DNA of 64,000 nucleotides from a virus: the IMG/VR virus record IMGVR_UViG_3300030419_007368, positions 1 through 64,000 of that record. One strand, written 5' to 3'. Made by a program: the position numbers and the translations under genes. Shown one piece after another: positions 15,091 through 23,512 of the stretch; position 1 is the first letter of the stretch, and every line of letters starts with the position of its first letter. The notes under the pieces were generated by a model that saw only the letters and a list, made by a program, of their open reading frames with translations, had not been told where the DNA came from and did not search any database.

Positions 15091-15839
15091 GTCCCTCTCC
15101 AAAAAATAGAATCAACCTCTTTATAAATAGTCTGATAAATTGGATAAACATCTCTTTTCCAAAAAGCCAAACTAATCGCCGGCGAACCAAGTTTGCTGAG
15201 TATGTCAGCAGCCTTGATCCTCGCCATCGTATCAGAAAATCGATGGTCGTTTAGTTGTTCCGGAGACAGTAGTGATTCACAAACAATATCCTTATGATTG
15301 TTATTACCATCCACTCGACAACTATTAAAAAAACGTATCTCCCTAATAAAGCCGTCATCAAGGTGGATATCGCTAGAATGACTGCCAAGAGAGCGAGCGT
15401 CAAACCAATCCAAAACTCGATATCTTATAACTTTCCGAGAAAAGTACTCTTCCAGGCCGAAGACGTTCTCCAGATCAAACAAGTATAATTTATCATACCT
15501 TATTTGATGGAGGTTGTTATTCTTCGTGTGCACCGTTATTAGCTTGGCTTCTGGATCGATCCTCAGAGACTCTACCAAGTTTGTAAACGGGTTTAAACAC
15601 TTCTCGAACAGCTCATAACTACGTCGAGCCCAGTCTTCTTCTAGTGTACCAGCGTCGGAGTTGAGAAGTGGCTCATAAGAATGAAGATCAGGAAAACGAT
15701 TGAAAAGTATAGGAATCTCGTTCTCAAGGGCAAATCGTACTGCATCTAAGCCTCCTCCCAGAACAACTCTAGGCCAGTCTTTTTCAACACCCGCACCCAT
15801 CGTAACCCGAAATCTTGACCCTTTTTCTATATTTCTCAA
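15087..15839 (-). CDS. unknown protein with Rossmann-like N-terminus
   Basis: 250 residues, not recognised. An early RVVLGGGLDAVRFAL segment looks like a glycine-rich nucleotide-binding turn, and YDKLYLFDLENV resembles a later strand of such folds, so a dinucleotide-binding protein is possible but unproven. The longest reading starts at TTG 15839 and overlaps the transglycosylase gene by 56 bases without a clear ribosome site. An internal ATG at 15800 is an alternative that would keep the glycine-rich turn. Confidence 0.7.
   Translation of the reverse strand: MRNIEKGSRFRVTMGAGVEKDWPRVVLGGGLDAVRFALENEIPILFNRFPDLHSYEPLLNSDAGTLEEDWARRSYELFEKCLNPFTNLVESLRIDPEAKLITVHTKNNNLHQIRYDKLYLFDLENVFGLEEYFSRKVIRYRVLDWFDARSLGSHSSDIHLDDGFIREIRFFNSCRVDGNNNHKDIVCESLLSPEQLNDHRFSDTMARIKAADILSKLGSPAISLAFWKRDVYPIYQTIYKEVDSIFWRGT
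15122..15131 (-). promoter_or_regulatory. candidate late promoter element
   Basis: Coding-strand ACTATTTATA, 32 bases before the tagged small gene at 15090 and within the 3' end of the upstream gene. It matches the elements at 34054, 44260 and 58454 exactly. Confidence 0.4.
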
Positions 15840-16497
15840 TGGACTTGTGCCACTTTTTCAACAGACGGTAGTGCTTAACCTTCTCGTAGCACCGACCCCC
15901 TTTTTTTGGAGCCCTGACGGCTGTAACCCAAGCGGCCAACCACTTGCGCTTTTCACTTTTAAAACTGCAATTTTTCTTGACGGATTTTTTTAGCTGTCTC
16001 TTGATTCGCTTCATCCAAAAATCTGCAGATTCTGTAGGATTTTCTCTGTCGATATACTTCTCAGCCCAAGGCCAAAACTGCAATATCCCTACAGCCTTTG
16101 GCTTTCTCTTTTTACTGAATTTTCTATCGCCCCTGGCTTGAGGATTGTAGCCACTCTCCATGCAGGCTGCTGCCAACAACATGCCTCTTAGACTTGGAGG
16201 AGGATTATATTTTTTTTCTATCGCTACAAGCTTCCAAAGCAACGCCTCGTTGACCTTCGTGACATTCCTCACATTAGGGCAATTGAAGACAGCCTCGTCG
16301 ATTAGTTCATCATACGTAACTGGGCTGTTCTTTCCAGTCTTTACGAAGTTCTTATCCGACCCATCACTCAACCTTATTGGTTTTACGAAGGAGCCAATAT
16401 CTGGAGTGCCCTTGTGTGATAGATTTTTGTAGTCTGGCTTCGCATCGCTGCCTGCGCCAGTTGGCAGTATCAAAAACAAAGCAAAAATAAAATTCAT
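15784..16497 (-). CDS. secreted lytic transglycosylase-like protein
   Basis: 237 residues. The N-terminus MNFIFALFLILPTGAGSDAK is a probable signal peptide. The enzyme core follows SLT/goose-lysozyme logic: AAACMESGYNPQARGD with candidate catalytic Glu114, then AVGILQFWPWAEKY. The C-terminus is very basic with a final CGC. It would cleave peptidoglycan in the periplasm of a Gram-negative host, acting in lysis or as an exported wall enzyme. No holin is evident beside it. The GGGAG ribosome site sits in an AT-rich leader (16498-16600). Confidence 0.85.
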   Translation of the reverse strand: MNFIFALFLILPTGAGSDAKPDYKNLSHKGTPDIGSFVKPIRLSDGSDKNFVKTGKNSPVTYDELIDEAVFNCPNVRNVTKVNEALLWKLVAIEKKYNPPPSLRGMLLAAACMESGYNPQARGDRKFSKKRKPKAVGILQFWPWAEKYIDRENPTESADFWMKRIKRQLKKSVKKNCSFKSEKRKWLAAWVTAVRAPKKGGRCYEKVKHYRLLKKWHKSIEKYRKRVKISGYDGCGC

Positions 16498-16600
16498 GTG
16501 TTTCTCCCGGGTTAATGCCGGTTTTTAGTAAAAGATGTGTTAAGATACTTAATAATATATTTAGTTTTTAAAAAGTACTTTCGCTGATAAATCTTTCTTT

Positions 16601-16876
16601 CTAAAACTCGGCTTCTCCCACAAACCCTGTCACGTGGTTTTCCAAAACTACATGGTATTCCTCTCCCAGGACATTAATGCTTTCAAGTGCGTGCTTGGGC
16701 ACCACCAGTACCATTCCAGTTCTCAACTTAGATTCCACATGTGGTTCTAACAAAGTCACTAAGCAGTAGTTTGAAGTGTCCACTTCGACATCATCTGGCA
16801 ACAAGATAGAAGAACTCTCTTCCTTCTCCTCTTCTTTCGGTTTAACAACCAAATGTCTGTTAACTGGATAAATCAT
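16601..16876 (-). CDS. groES-like: GroES-like co-chaperonin
   Basis: 91 residues with the GroES layout: first strand PVNRHLVVKP, a charged mobile-loop region (EEEKEESSSILLPDD, ending in the hydrophobic ILLP that would contact GroEL), a strand near GMVLVVPKHA, and the final strands EYHVVLENHVTGFV. The canonical roof-loop sequence is not obvious and overall identity is low, as in T4 gp31-type co-chaperonins. With a phage GroEL at 1-427 it may form a dedicated folding chamber. It follows the 16880-17128 gene by three bases and may share the TTGACA promoter at 17155-17182. Confidence 0.8.
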   Translation of the reverse strand: MIYPVNRHLVVKPKEEEKEESSSILLPDDVEVDTSNYCLVTLLEPHVESKLRTGMVLVVPKHALESINVLGEEYHVVLENHVTGFVGEAEF

Positions 16877-16879
16877 CTT

Positions 16880-17128
16880 TCACGCTCCCGTAATTTTACG
16901 ATTTAGTTTATCAAAATAATCAGTGAATTGACTAATGTCATCACCCTTTTTCAGCATGCGATAAGCCCTCACCGCTTGCCTCATCTCTTCCTTAGATAGC
17001 CAGCCATTTTGAACATAGTTTTTTCGTAAGTCTCGCTTGTGTTCCTTATATGGTTCCATTTCATCTTCGATGGCCTGCAGGGCCTTGATGTATTCTACAA
17101 CGTACTCTTCAGTGGTAAGGTCACTCAT
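16880..17128 (-). CDS. small helical protein, unknown
   Basis: 82 residues, mostly charged helix (VEYIKALQAIEDEMEPYKEHKRD), then KEEMRQAVRAYRMLKKG. A GapR/DUF2312-like coiled coil was considered but does not match well. It has an excellent AAAGGAGGA ribosome site. It is first in a two-gene unit with the GroES-like gene, right after a candidate sigma70 promoter. Confidence 0.8.
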   Translation of the reverse strand: MSDLTTEEYVVEYIKALQAIEDEMEPYKEHKRDLRKNYVQNGWLSKEEMRQAVRAYRMLKKGDDISQFTDYFDKLNRKITGA

Positions 17129-17154
17129 TTCATCCTCCTTTTGCGGATATTGTT

Positions 17155-17182
17155 AATGTAATAACATACAAAGATGTGTCAA
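17155..17182 (-). promoter_or_regulatory. candidate sigma70 promoter for the GroES-like unit
   Basis: Perfect -35 TTGACA (17177-17182) directly after the nrdJ stop codon, 16-base spacer, -10 TACATT (17155-17160, 4/6), 27 bases before the start codon at 17128. Confidence 0.45.
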
Positions 17183-17183
17183 C

Positions 17184-19040
17184 TTAAACTATTTCGCAAG
17201 CGCCGCCTGAGCAAGCTAGCTCTCCCGACAGATTCGTGTTGTCCTCTATCTCCACGACTTTCTTGATGTCAAAATCTGTCAGTGAATCAACAAGGACTTG
17301 ATATTTTTCTTTCGAGCAGTCCTCGAATGGCGCTTGCTTGTAGGTGTGGTCTTCAAATGGTAGAACAGACAGCCCATTGTAGCAATCTCTATTTTCCCAC
17401 ATCCAATCACCAACATCAGTCCACTCGGCCGGCCTGATAGAAATAGTAGCAGACACATTGTGGGTGTTCTGACCACGATGGTGGCCCGGGCGGATCCAGT
17501 TCTCTGTAACGCTCTTTACTCTCTTTAGAAGCTGGAGCGCGGACTCCTGGCGCGTGATAGCTCCCTCTGGGGCACACTGCGGCACTGAGATGACCGCAGT
17601 ATCGTGCGGTCTGAAGTACTCATCTTCAATCAGCTCAGGGTTGTTGACAAGCAAGTGTGTGTAAATTGCCTCGTTCTTTCCGACTCTCATCCTACGGACA
17701 TAGTAATCGTTATGCCAAGCGTGTATACCACTTGATGTACCTAAAGCTAGTGACGTCGTGCCGGCGGGCTTTACGCAGGTGGTTCGAGCGGCTGGCTTAA
17801 TACCTATTAGATCTGCGACGCGGCGATTCTCCTGTCTGACGGCCGTAGCCGCGGCCTTCATGTCTAAATCTAAAACCTTCCCAGATGCGATACCAGTCAT
17901 TGAAACGCCGATGAGGGCATCTTTTTCTGTCGTTCGTCGCCAGACTTCACGCAAATAATGAAAATCAGTATAACCAGCCTGCAAGGTAGCAATTAATGTT
18001 GCGGCGCGGACCCTGGATTCGTACTCTTCCTGTGACTCAAGATCAGAAGCGTTAACCTCCACCAAATTACAAAACTGGTAAGGGCGTAGAGCAATTTCGC
18101 AACAAGGATTTGTACCCCAGTCTTTATCATTGGTAAAATAGAAGCCGGGCTCTCCAGATCCAGAAGCTCGCACTCTCTCCCACAGGTTATCAAAAAATTC
18201 TTTAGTAATCCGGTGACGCATCAGGGCTATCGAGTTGTTTGCTCTACCTCTTTGGGGGTGCTTCTCCCACCAGTTTCCTGCCTTAGCTGCGAGAAGCTCT
18301 TCATCATCTGCTGAAAACAATGATATGAGAGCAGCGCGACGGATGCCCCCGGCAAGCACAGCATCAGCAATATGACAAACAATGTCGTGTACTTCGATTG
18401 TCTCAAGTTTATCTCCACTCTCCTTTTCCTCTAAAATGCCCTGAATTTTTACTAGACATTCTTTAAGAGGTTGCGGGCCAGGTGCGCGGCCCCCAGAAGT
18501 AACTAGCTTGGCGCCCTTCGCACGGATGTCACTAAAATCAAAACGTATTCTGGAGCCACCTTTAAAGTATGAGCCCATGAGGACTTTTATAGAGTCCGCC
18601 CACCCTTCAATAGAATCAGAAATTAGATATCTTCTAGTTCTTTTGGAGCTTGGCTTTTGGATTTCAGGTAATTTTTCAACGTGATGCTTTTGTACAGAAA
18701 ATCCAACACCAGTTCCCCCAAGTAGGAGAAACATTGTCTCACTAAAAGCCAAAGCATGATCAATAGGAAGGTAGGCACAATTGTAAATCCTGTTAGGAGC
18801 CACTTCAATCGGCTTTCCTCCGAACTGTAGTGACCGCATCGACGGAAGTACTTTCTTCTTGTATACATACTTATAGGCCCCCTCTATTTCTTCTTTGAGA
18901 TCTGGATATTTTTTAATATGCATCCTCTTATTACGAGTAACTATCTCCCGCCAGCTTTCCCGCCTTTCTTTTTTCGGAAGGTAACGGGCATATTTCATGT
19001 AAATTGTGATATCTGATAAAATCTCACTCGTTGGTTGCAT
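17184..19040 (-). CDS. nrdJ: adenosylcobalamin-dependent (class II) ribonucleotide reductase
   Basis: Reduces ribonucleotides to deoxyribonucleotides with a B12 cofactor and no oxygen requirement. 618 residues, shorter than the 739-residue Lactobacillus monomeric enzyme. Its catalytic set is complete by alignment spacing: thiyl-type Cys313 and Glu315 in NPCCEI, the redox pair Cys88 (IYNCAY) and Cys324 (QFCNLVEV), and the C-terminal shuttle CxxxxC (Cys610, Cys615) in ACSGGACEIV. LLLGGTGVGFSVQ and VRASGSGEPGFYF are typical of the family. It overlaps the helicase gene by 17 bases. It needs cobalamin from the host or environment. Confidence 0.95.
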   Translation of the reverse strand: MQPTSEILSDITIYMKYARYLPKKERRESWREIVTRNKRMHIKKYPDLKEEIEGAYKYVYKKKVLPSMRSLQFGGKPIEVAPNRIYNCAYLPIDHALAFSETMFLLLGGTGVGFSVQKHHVEKLPEIQKPSSKRTRRYLISDSIEGWADSIKVLMGSYFKGGSRIRFDFSDIRAKGAKLVTSGGRAPGPQPLKECLVKIQGILEEKESGDKLETIEVHDIVCHIADAVLAGGIRRAALISLFSADDEELLAAKAGNWWEKHPQRGRANNSIALMRHRITKEFFDNLWERVRASGSGEPGFYFTNDKDWGTNPCCEIALRPYQFCNLVEVNASDLESQEEYESRVRAATLIATLQAGYTDFHYLREVWRRTTEKDALIGVSMTGIASGKVLDLDMKAAATAVRQENRRVADLIGIKPAARTTCVKPAGTTSLALGTSSGIHAWHNDYYVRRMRVGKNEAIYTHLLVNNPELIEDEYFRPHDTAVISVPQCAPEGAITRQESALQLLKRVKSVTENWIRPGHHRGQNTHNVSATISIRPAEWTDVGDWMWENRDCYNGLSVLPFEDHTYKQAPFEDCSKEKYQVLVDSLTDFDIKKVVEIEDNTNLSGELACSGGACEIV

Positions 19041-20418
19041 TTTTATTCCTCTCTTCTGATGATCTTTTGTGTTTTCTAAATAATTTGTACTTGTCTTTCA
19101 GGGCATCCGCTAGTTGACCTGGGTTCATGTTTGGTGTAACCACCGGGGTTTCAACCTGAGCCAAGACCTTAAGCTGAACACTCGTAGTGTCCATAAACAT
19201 TGGAAAAACCAAGCCATCAGGTCCATTTCTATTTTTAGCCACAAAGAGCCTAGCCGTGTTAGCATTTTTATCTTTGATCGTTCGAGAGATAGAGCAAACA
19301 AAATCAGCAACGAAGCATTTGTTAAATGCTTCAGATATCGACTCCATTGTTACCACCTCTGCGTTCAAACCAGTCCTATTTGTCTGCGAAGCCGTCCAAA
19401 CTGGACACTGAAACTCCTGTGCGAGGCCTCGCAGGTTTTCATAAATAGACTCCAATTCGTTTCTTTTCTCTTTGAAATGTGTGGCGGGACGTAGCAAATC
19501 AGCGTAATCCACTATAATCATATCGATTTTTTTATTTCTTTTTTTTAATTTTTCTAGATGACTCCTCAATGTATTGGGAGATGCTGTCTTTGTTGGGTAC
19601 TCCTTAACGATCAATGAGCCTTCGAGATCGCTGATCGCTTCTAAAACATCGTCCTTGCGATTAAAGAGCATACTTAGAGGCACCTCGCTGATGCAACTAT
19701 CATATCTTTGGCCTGTCACCGACTCCGACAATTCCAGCGTATAGTGCACAACATTCTTCCCAGACTTGATAGCCGCTGAGCCTAGGTGAGCAAGCGCCAT
19801 GGATTTTCCGGCGCCGGTCGGAGCAACAACTACACCCAGCTCACCTTTCCCCAGGCCCTTTCTCATCAGGCTATCAATCTTTGGCCAGCCTGTCGTTACA
19901 GGATTCCTGGCCTTAATCTGATAACGCATCTCAAAATCTTTAAAAAAATCATGACCAAAATCATTATCCGTTCCAAGCTCTAGAGCGTTGTTGATAACCT
20001 TCCTAACCTCATCATATGATGAGTTTTGGATTAGATCCACAGATTGCATCAAAGCTTCTTTTAATTTTTGCTTCTTGCAGAAGTCTAAAGATGTGTCCTT
20101 AATATATGCAGCATCAGTGACTTGCTTGATGCAGGCCCGGGCAAAATAATCCCTTACTTGTTTTTTTGCTGAATCGTTATGATTATCCAACTCCGTTCTC
20201 AAAATCGAGGCAAGGATCTTATCGGTAGGATGCACTCCATATTTTTGTCGATAATCGTATATTTTTGATATGAAAACACGTAAATACTTCAATTCAAAAA
20301 AGCTAATATCTAACACCTCCTCAATCTGATCCGCAAACGGACGGTCTTCCAAGATTAATTGTGCTAGCGACTCTTGAAACTGCTTCCCATATTTAGAAAA
20401 GCTGGTATCTTCCTTCAT
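19024..20418 (-). CDS. dnaB: DnaB-like replicative helicase
   Basis: Hexameric RecA-fold helicase that unwinds the fork. 464 residues from ATG 20418 (GGAG upstream; a TTG four codons earlier lacks a site). A helical N-terminal domain precedes NPVTTGWPKIDSLMRKGL, Walker A APTGAGKS (199-206), Walker B IIVDYADLL, CPVWTASQTNR (motif H3), and an arginine-finger-type stretch VAKNRNGPDG. It resembles T4 gp41/DnaB. No primase gene is seen in this window. It is the last gene before nrdJ. Confidence 0.93.
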   Translation of the reverse strand: MKEDTSFSKYGKQFQESLAQLILEDRPFADQIEEVLDISFFELKYLRVFISKIYDYRQKYGVHPTDKILASILRTELDNHNDSAKKQVRDYFARACIKQVTDAAYIKDTSLDFCKKQKLKEALMQSVDLIQNSSYDEVRKVINNALELGTDNDFGHDFFKDFEMRYQIKARNPVTTGWPKIDSLMRKGLGKGELGVVVAPTGAGKSMALAHLGSAAIKSGKNVVHYTLELSESVTGQRYDSCISEVPLSMLFNRKDDVLEAISDLEGSLIVKEYPTKTASPNTLRSHLEKLKKRNKKIDMIIVDYADLLRPATHFKEKRNELESIYENLRGLAQEFQCPVWTASQTNRTGLNAEVVTMESISEAFNKCFVADFVCSISRTIKDKNANTARLFVAKNRNGPDGLVFPMFMDTTSVQLKVLAQVETPVVTPNMNPGQLADALKDKYKLFRKHKRSSEERNKNATNE

Positions 20419-20459
20419 GTTGTTCTCCAAATTCTTTCTAATACTTTAAGTACGCGTGA

Positions 20460-21428
20460 TTAATTGTCCACGCAAATTTTATTGAAATGTTGGAATAACT
20501 CAATAAAGTTTATTTCTCCAAAACCGTCCTTTATCATCATTTTTATGAGACCGGTTTTATTAAAAGAGAAGTCCGGGTTTTCCAAAGTTTCTTTAATATT
20601 TTTTTTCGCAGCGATGTTTAGGATAGGAGCATACAGCTGCATCATGTGATAGTTTCTCCTCAAGACGTCTTCTTTTTCTAACACTGTTTGGTAAACCTTG
20701 ACATTTGTTTCTGACGACATCTTCTTGCAGTATTCCAAAATAGAATCGAATGTTGCGGATTCGGTCTCTCTAAGAAAAGGGAAGCGTCGGGCAGCTGTTT
20801 TAAGACCTACACCACCGACACCATCAATATTGTCTGATTTGTCACCAACCAGGGCCCGTGCAATGGCAAAATTTGCAGGATGTATGTCAAACTTCTCAAG
20901 GATTAATTTTTCATTCAAGACTTCTTTTTGGATTGGTCGATACAACACTGTCTTACCTGACAGTAGTTGAAAGAAGTCTTTGTCACTAGACAAAATTAAC
21001 TTCTCATGATCCTCCAAGCTCTTTAGCTGGGAAATATAGGCGATGACATCGTCCGCCTCAATTCCATCAAACATAAACTGGACCACAGGCGTGTGATTGA
21101 AATATTCTATCAACCTTGACTGCTGCCAGATCTTGTTTTCAACTTCCTCTGTGTTGGAAAGATTTCTCACGGCCCGGTTTAGTCTAATAGGTTTTCTGCC
21201 GGCCTTGTAATCCTTCTTGAGGAGTTTCCTCTTCTTCGAACCCCCAGGACCATCCCAGCAGACCACTATCAAGTCTGGCTTTGACTCCCTGACAATTTTT
21301 TGCAAACTTTGCAAACATCCTTTAAGTGCGCCAATTGGTGCACCGTCAACAGACAGACTAGGATTGACAATGTAGTTTCGAAAAAAGAGATTTAATTGAT
21401 CAATAATTAAAATTCTTTTCTTATGCAA
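20460..21428 (-). CDS. 5'-3' exonuclease / flap endonuclease (PIN-FEN fold)
   Basis: Removes RNA primers and flaps. 322 residues with metal-binding acids in LIIDQLNLFFR, VCWDGPGG, GIEADDVIAY, LSSDKDFFQL and GDKSDNI, followed by a helix-hairpin-helix (GVGGVGLKTAARRF). It matches the T4 RNase H and T5 exonuclease group. The start codon is TTG at 21428, with AGGA seven bases upstream. It lies 42 bases before the helicase gene. With a family-A-like polymerase lacking its own nuclease nearby, it could supply that activity. Confidence 0.92.
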   Translation of the reverse strand: MHKKRILIIDQLNLFFRNYIVNPSLSVDGAPIGALKGCLQSLQKIVRESKPDLIVVCWDGPGGSKKRKLLKKDYKAGRKPIRLNRAVRNLSNTEEVENKIWQQSRLIEYFNHTPVVQFMFDGIEADDVIAYISQLKSLEDHEKLILSSDKDFFQLLSGKTVLYRPIQKEVLNEKLILEKFDIHPANFAIARALVGDKSDNIDGVGGVGLKTAARRFPFLRETESATFDSILEYCKKMSSETNVKVYQTVLEKEDVLRRNYHMMQLYAPILNIAAKKNIKETLENPDFSFNKTGLIKMMIKDGFGEINFIELFQHFNKICVDN

Positions 21429-21437
21429 TTTATTTTC

Positions 21438-21773
21438 CTAATTTCTATAAATTCTATTTCGAACTTTGTTTACTCTATAAGCAATAAAAGAGTGTACGCC
21501 ATCAATCTTCCTTGCGTCAATTGACATTCTTTGTAAATGCTCTTGTAAAGTTGGTTCTAGCTGAAAAAACTTAACCTTCAAGTAAGTTTTTTCGACTCGT
21601 GGTGAGACAGCCTTAGCTGGGCCGGCGACCGTGCAAACAGTTATCCCGCAAACCCCGCGTAAATTATCCGTTATTTTTGTAATGTTCTTGTCCCTGTCGG
21701 ACCTCATAACGACTTCCGCTTCATATAAAGTGTCGTAAAAATATTCTAAAATGAGTGACTTAATAGATTGCAT
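21438..21773 (-). CDS. unknown small protein
   Basis: 111 residues from ATG 21773 (GGAAGGA upstream). The middle (ITDNLRGVCGITVCTV ... RVEKTYLKVKFF) alternates strand and helix like a ferredoxin-like fold. LQEHLQRMSIDARKIDGV follows. Family not recognised. It lies within the replication block between the deaminase-like and FEN genes. Confidence 0.75.
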   Translation of the reverse strand: MQSIKSLILEYFYDTLYEAEVVMRSDRDKNITKITDNLRGVCGITVCTVAGPAKAVSPRVEKTYLKVKFFQLEPTLQEHLQRMSIDARKIDGVHSFIAYRVNKVRNRIYRN

Positions 21774-21799
21774 AAATCCTTCCTCCACATATAAGTAGT

Positions 21800-22258
21800 C
21801 TATAATTTATACATTTCAACAGTACCATTATTGGTTGTGTAGTACACTCTCTTAATGCCAACATGTTTCATGGCGTCATGACACATGCTGCAAGGCTTGC
21901 TATACCGGAAGTCCCCGCCTAGGTTGATACGACAAACATATAAATCTGCTCCGGATGTAGAAGCGCGAGAGATGCCCAGGATGCACCCCAATTCGGCATG
22001 TACAGTTGCATGTCCTCGATGTGGGGAGCGAAATCGACTACCAAAAGAACTGAAGTTGTCCTTGTTGAAGGAAGCATTTATCACAGAGCCACCTTTCACA
22101 AGGACGGCACCGTGGCGAAGTTTACCGTATGGACTGTTGTGCGCCATGTTGCGCGCCAGTTCAAGATATCGACTAGTCTTTTTCGAAACCTCGACCGGTT
22201 CGCCGCTTACCTCTGTTCTCTGCTTGAAGCCGTGCATTTTTGGATCACTTTGAAACAT
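21800..22258 (-). CDS. dCMP/cytidine deaminase-like protein
   Basis: Zinc deaminase of the cytidine/deoxycytidylate family. It has HAE in ATVHAELGC, PCSMC (zinc ligands, PCxxC), and SRYLELARNMAHNSPYGKLRHGAVLV at the N-terminus. Length from ATG 22258 is 152 residues, near T4 dCMP deaminase (about 190). No strong ribosome site is seen: an earlier in-frame start at 22360 overlaps uvsX, and a later ATG at 22237 is possible. It would supply dUMP for dTMP synthesis together with dUTPase. Confidence 0.85.
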   Translation of the reverse strand: MFQSDPKMHGFKQRTEVSGEPVEVSKKTSRYLELARNMAHNSPYGKLRHGAVLVKGGSVINASFNKDNFSSFGSRFRSPHRGHATVHAELGCILGISRASTSGADLYVCRINLGGDFRYSKPCSMCHDAMKHVGIKRVYYTTNNGTVEMYKL

Positions 22259-22304
22259 CTTTACGTTAAAAAAAATATAAAAACGAAGATCGCCTAGTAA
22301 ATGC

Positions 22305-23441
22305 CTACTCTTCTGAGTCGATGTCGTAAAAGTCCTCGGCTTTGCCTTCCTTCTTATCAAATCGCATTATAATCTCTTCGTCCATTATCTGCAAGACCCG
22401 GGTGCGAAATTTCTCATTCTGAAGCTTTTCCATCCACCTGGATGCTTGAAACTTCTCAGACGTCCCATCTTCGAACTCTAAGTTGTACCAAGCGCCAGAC
22501 TGGTTTAAAGATCTTGAACTTTTTATAGCTTCGAACCAACTCTCTTCATCTTGAATGCCGACAGCAGAGCCCCAAAGAATTTTAAAAGTGCACTGTCGAC
22601 CCTCAGTACCAAAACGACTCTTCTTAAGAGTTACCTTGACTTCTGAGCCTACTCGAAAGCCGTTTTCGTCAAGTATATATGCTGCTTTTGCCTTTCTCTT
22701 GGTTAGCCAAATACGCAAAGAATAAGCGTAATGCATTGCTTTGCCACCCGGGGTGACATAAGGCGTGGTCATTGCCTCCGCGACGTTGTTGGTTATGTTA
22801 GTTTTAAGCTGGTTCAGTACCAAAAAAGCAGACTGCGAATTCGCAATTGGAACAGTCAACTTTGACATGCCTTTCGCAAGAATTCTTGCCTTCACTGCCA
22901 TAGACGATTGAGGATTGAAGTCCCCCTCGACGTCACTGATAGCCGGAGTCAAAGCGAGGCTGTCCCAAATAAACAACATTCTGTTGTCGTTTGAACCAAG
23001 TAGCTCCTCTAGCGTCTCTAAAACGAACTCGACACTCTCAGCTTGAACATACATAAACGAGCCGACGCCCGGAGGAGGTTCTTCGTCAAGGACACAGCCG
23101 GCCAACTTTAAAAAGGTCGGATCAATGGCTGACTCAGAATCAAAATATACAACATCTATATTCTTCTGTTGTGCATTCGCTGCAATCTGAGCAGCCATGT
23201 ATGACTTGCCTGATCCCTCTAAGCCTGCAATCTCTGTGATTTTTCCCATGGGGACACCGGCAAGGGAGCCGCGACATATCATGCTGTCCAGCCAACGTGA
23301 GCCAGTTGAGACCCACTCCTTTACTTCCGTAGGGTTGTCGCCAGATAGACTATGTGCAAGATTTGTTCCCGCCTTCTTGTTGATAAGATTGCGCATTTCC
23401 TTTAGATTTAATCTGCCTAATTTCTTAGCTTTTTTTGCCAT
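22305..23441 (-). CDS. uvsX: UvsX/RecA-like recombinase
   Basis: Strand-exchange ATPase for recombination-dependent replication and repair. 378 residues. Walker A GLEGSGKS (73-80), YFDSESAID, Walker B MLFIWDSLAL, AFLVLNQLKTNI, and a loop TTPYVTPGGKAM typical of L2/DNA-binding regions. It is closer in layout to T4 UvsX and cyanophage homologues than to bacterial RecA. The C-terminal tail is acidic (KAEDFYDIDSEE). It lies directly downstream of ssb, with an attenuator-like hairpin between. Confidence 0.93.
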   Translation of the reverse strand: MAKKAKKLGRLNLKEMRNLINKKAGTNLAHSLSGDNPTEVKEWVSTGSRWLDSMICRGSLAGVPMGKITEIAGLEGSGKSYMAAQIAANAQQKNIDVVYFDSESAIDPTFLKLAGCVLDEEPPPGVGSFMYVQAESVEFVLETLEELLGSNDNRMLFIWDSLALTPAISDVEGDFNPQSSMAVKARILAKGMSKLTVPIANSQSAFLVLNQLKTNITNNVAEAMTTPYVTPGGKAMHYAYSLRIWLTKRKAKAAYILDENGFRVGSEVKVTLKKSRFGTEGRQCTFKILWGSAVGIQDEESWFEAIKSSRSLNQSGAWYNLEFEDGTSEKFQASRWMEKLQNEKFRTRVLQIMDEEIIMRFDKKEGKAEDFYDIDSEE

Positions 23442-23463
23442 TCTTATTCCTTCTGGGCGTTTA

Positions 23464-23493
23464 AAAATTGAGGCACCTATAAACCCGTGCCTC
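23464..23493 (-). terminator. terminator or attenuator after ssb
   Basis: Stem GAGGCAC/GTGCCTC (23470-23476 with 23487-23493), a ten-base loop, then ATTTTT on the minus strand. The loop is large and the T run short, so partial termination between ssb and uvsX is likely. This would give more SSB than UvsX. Confidence 0.65.
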
Positions 23494-23512
23494 CCTGCGG
23501 TTGGCCAAGGGC

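Noticed and set aside
16498-16600. Possible promoter ahead of the transglycosylase in an AT-rich gap (AACTAAATATATTA)
   Set aside because: No -35 box at proper distance and only loose resemblance to the late element; kept out of the feature list.
16880-17128. GapR/DUF2312-like nucleoid protein
   Set aside because: Only general coiled-coil character is shared; the family's conserved residues are not visible.
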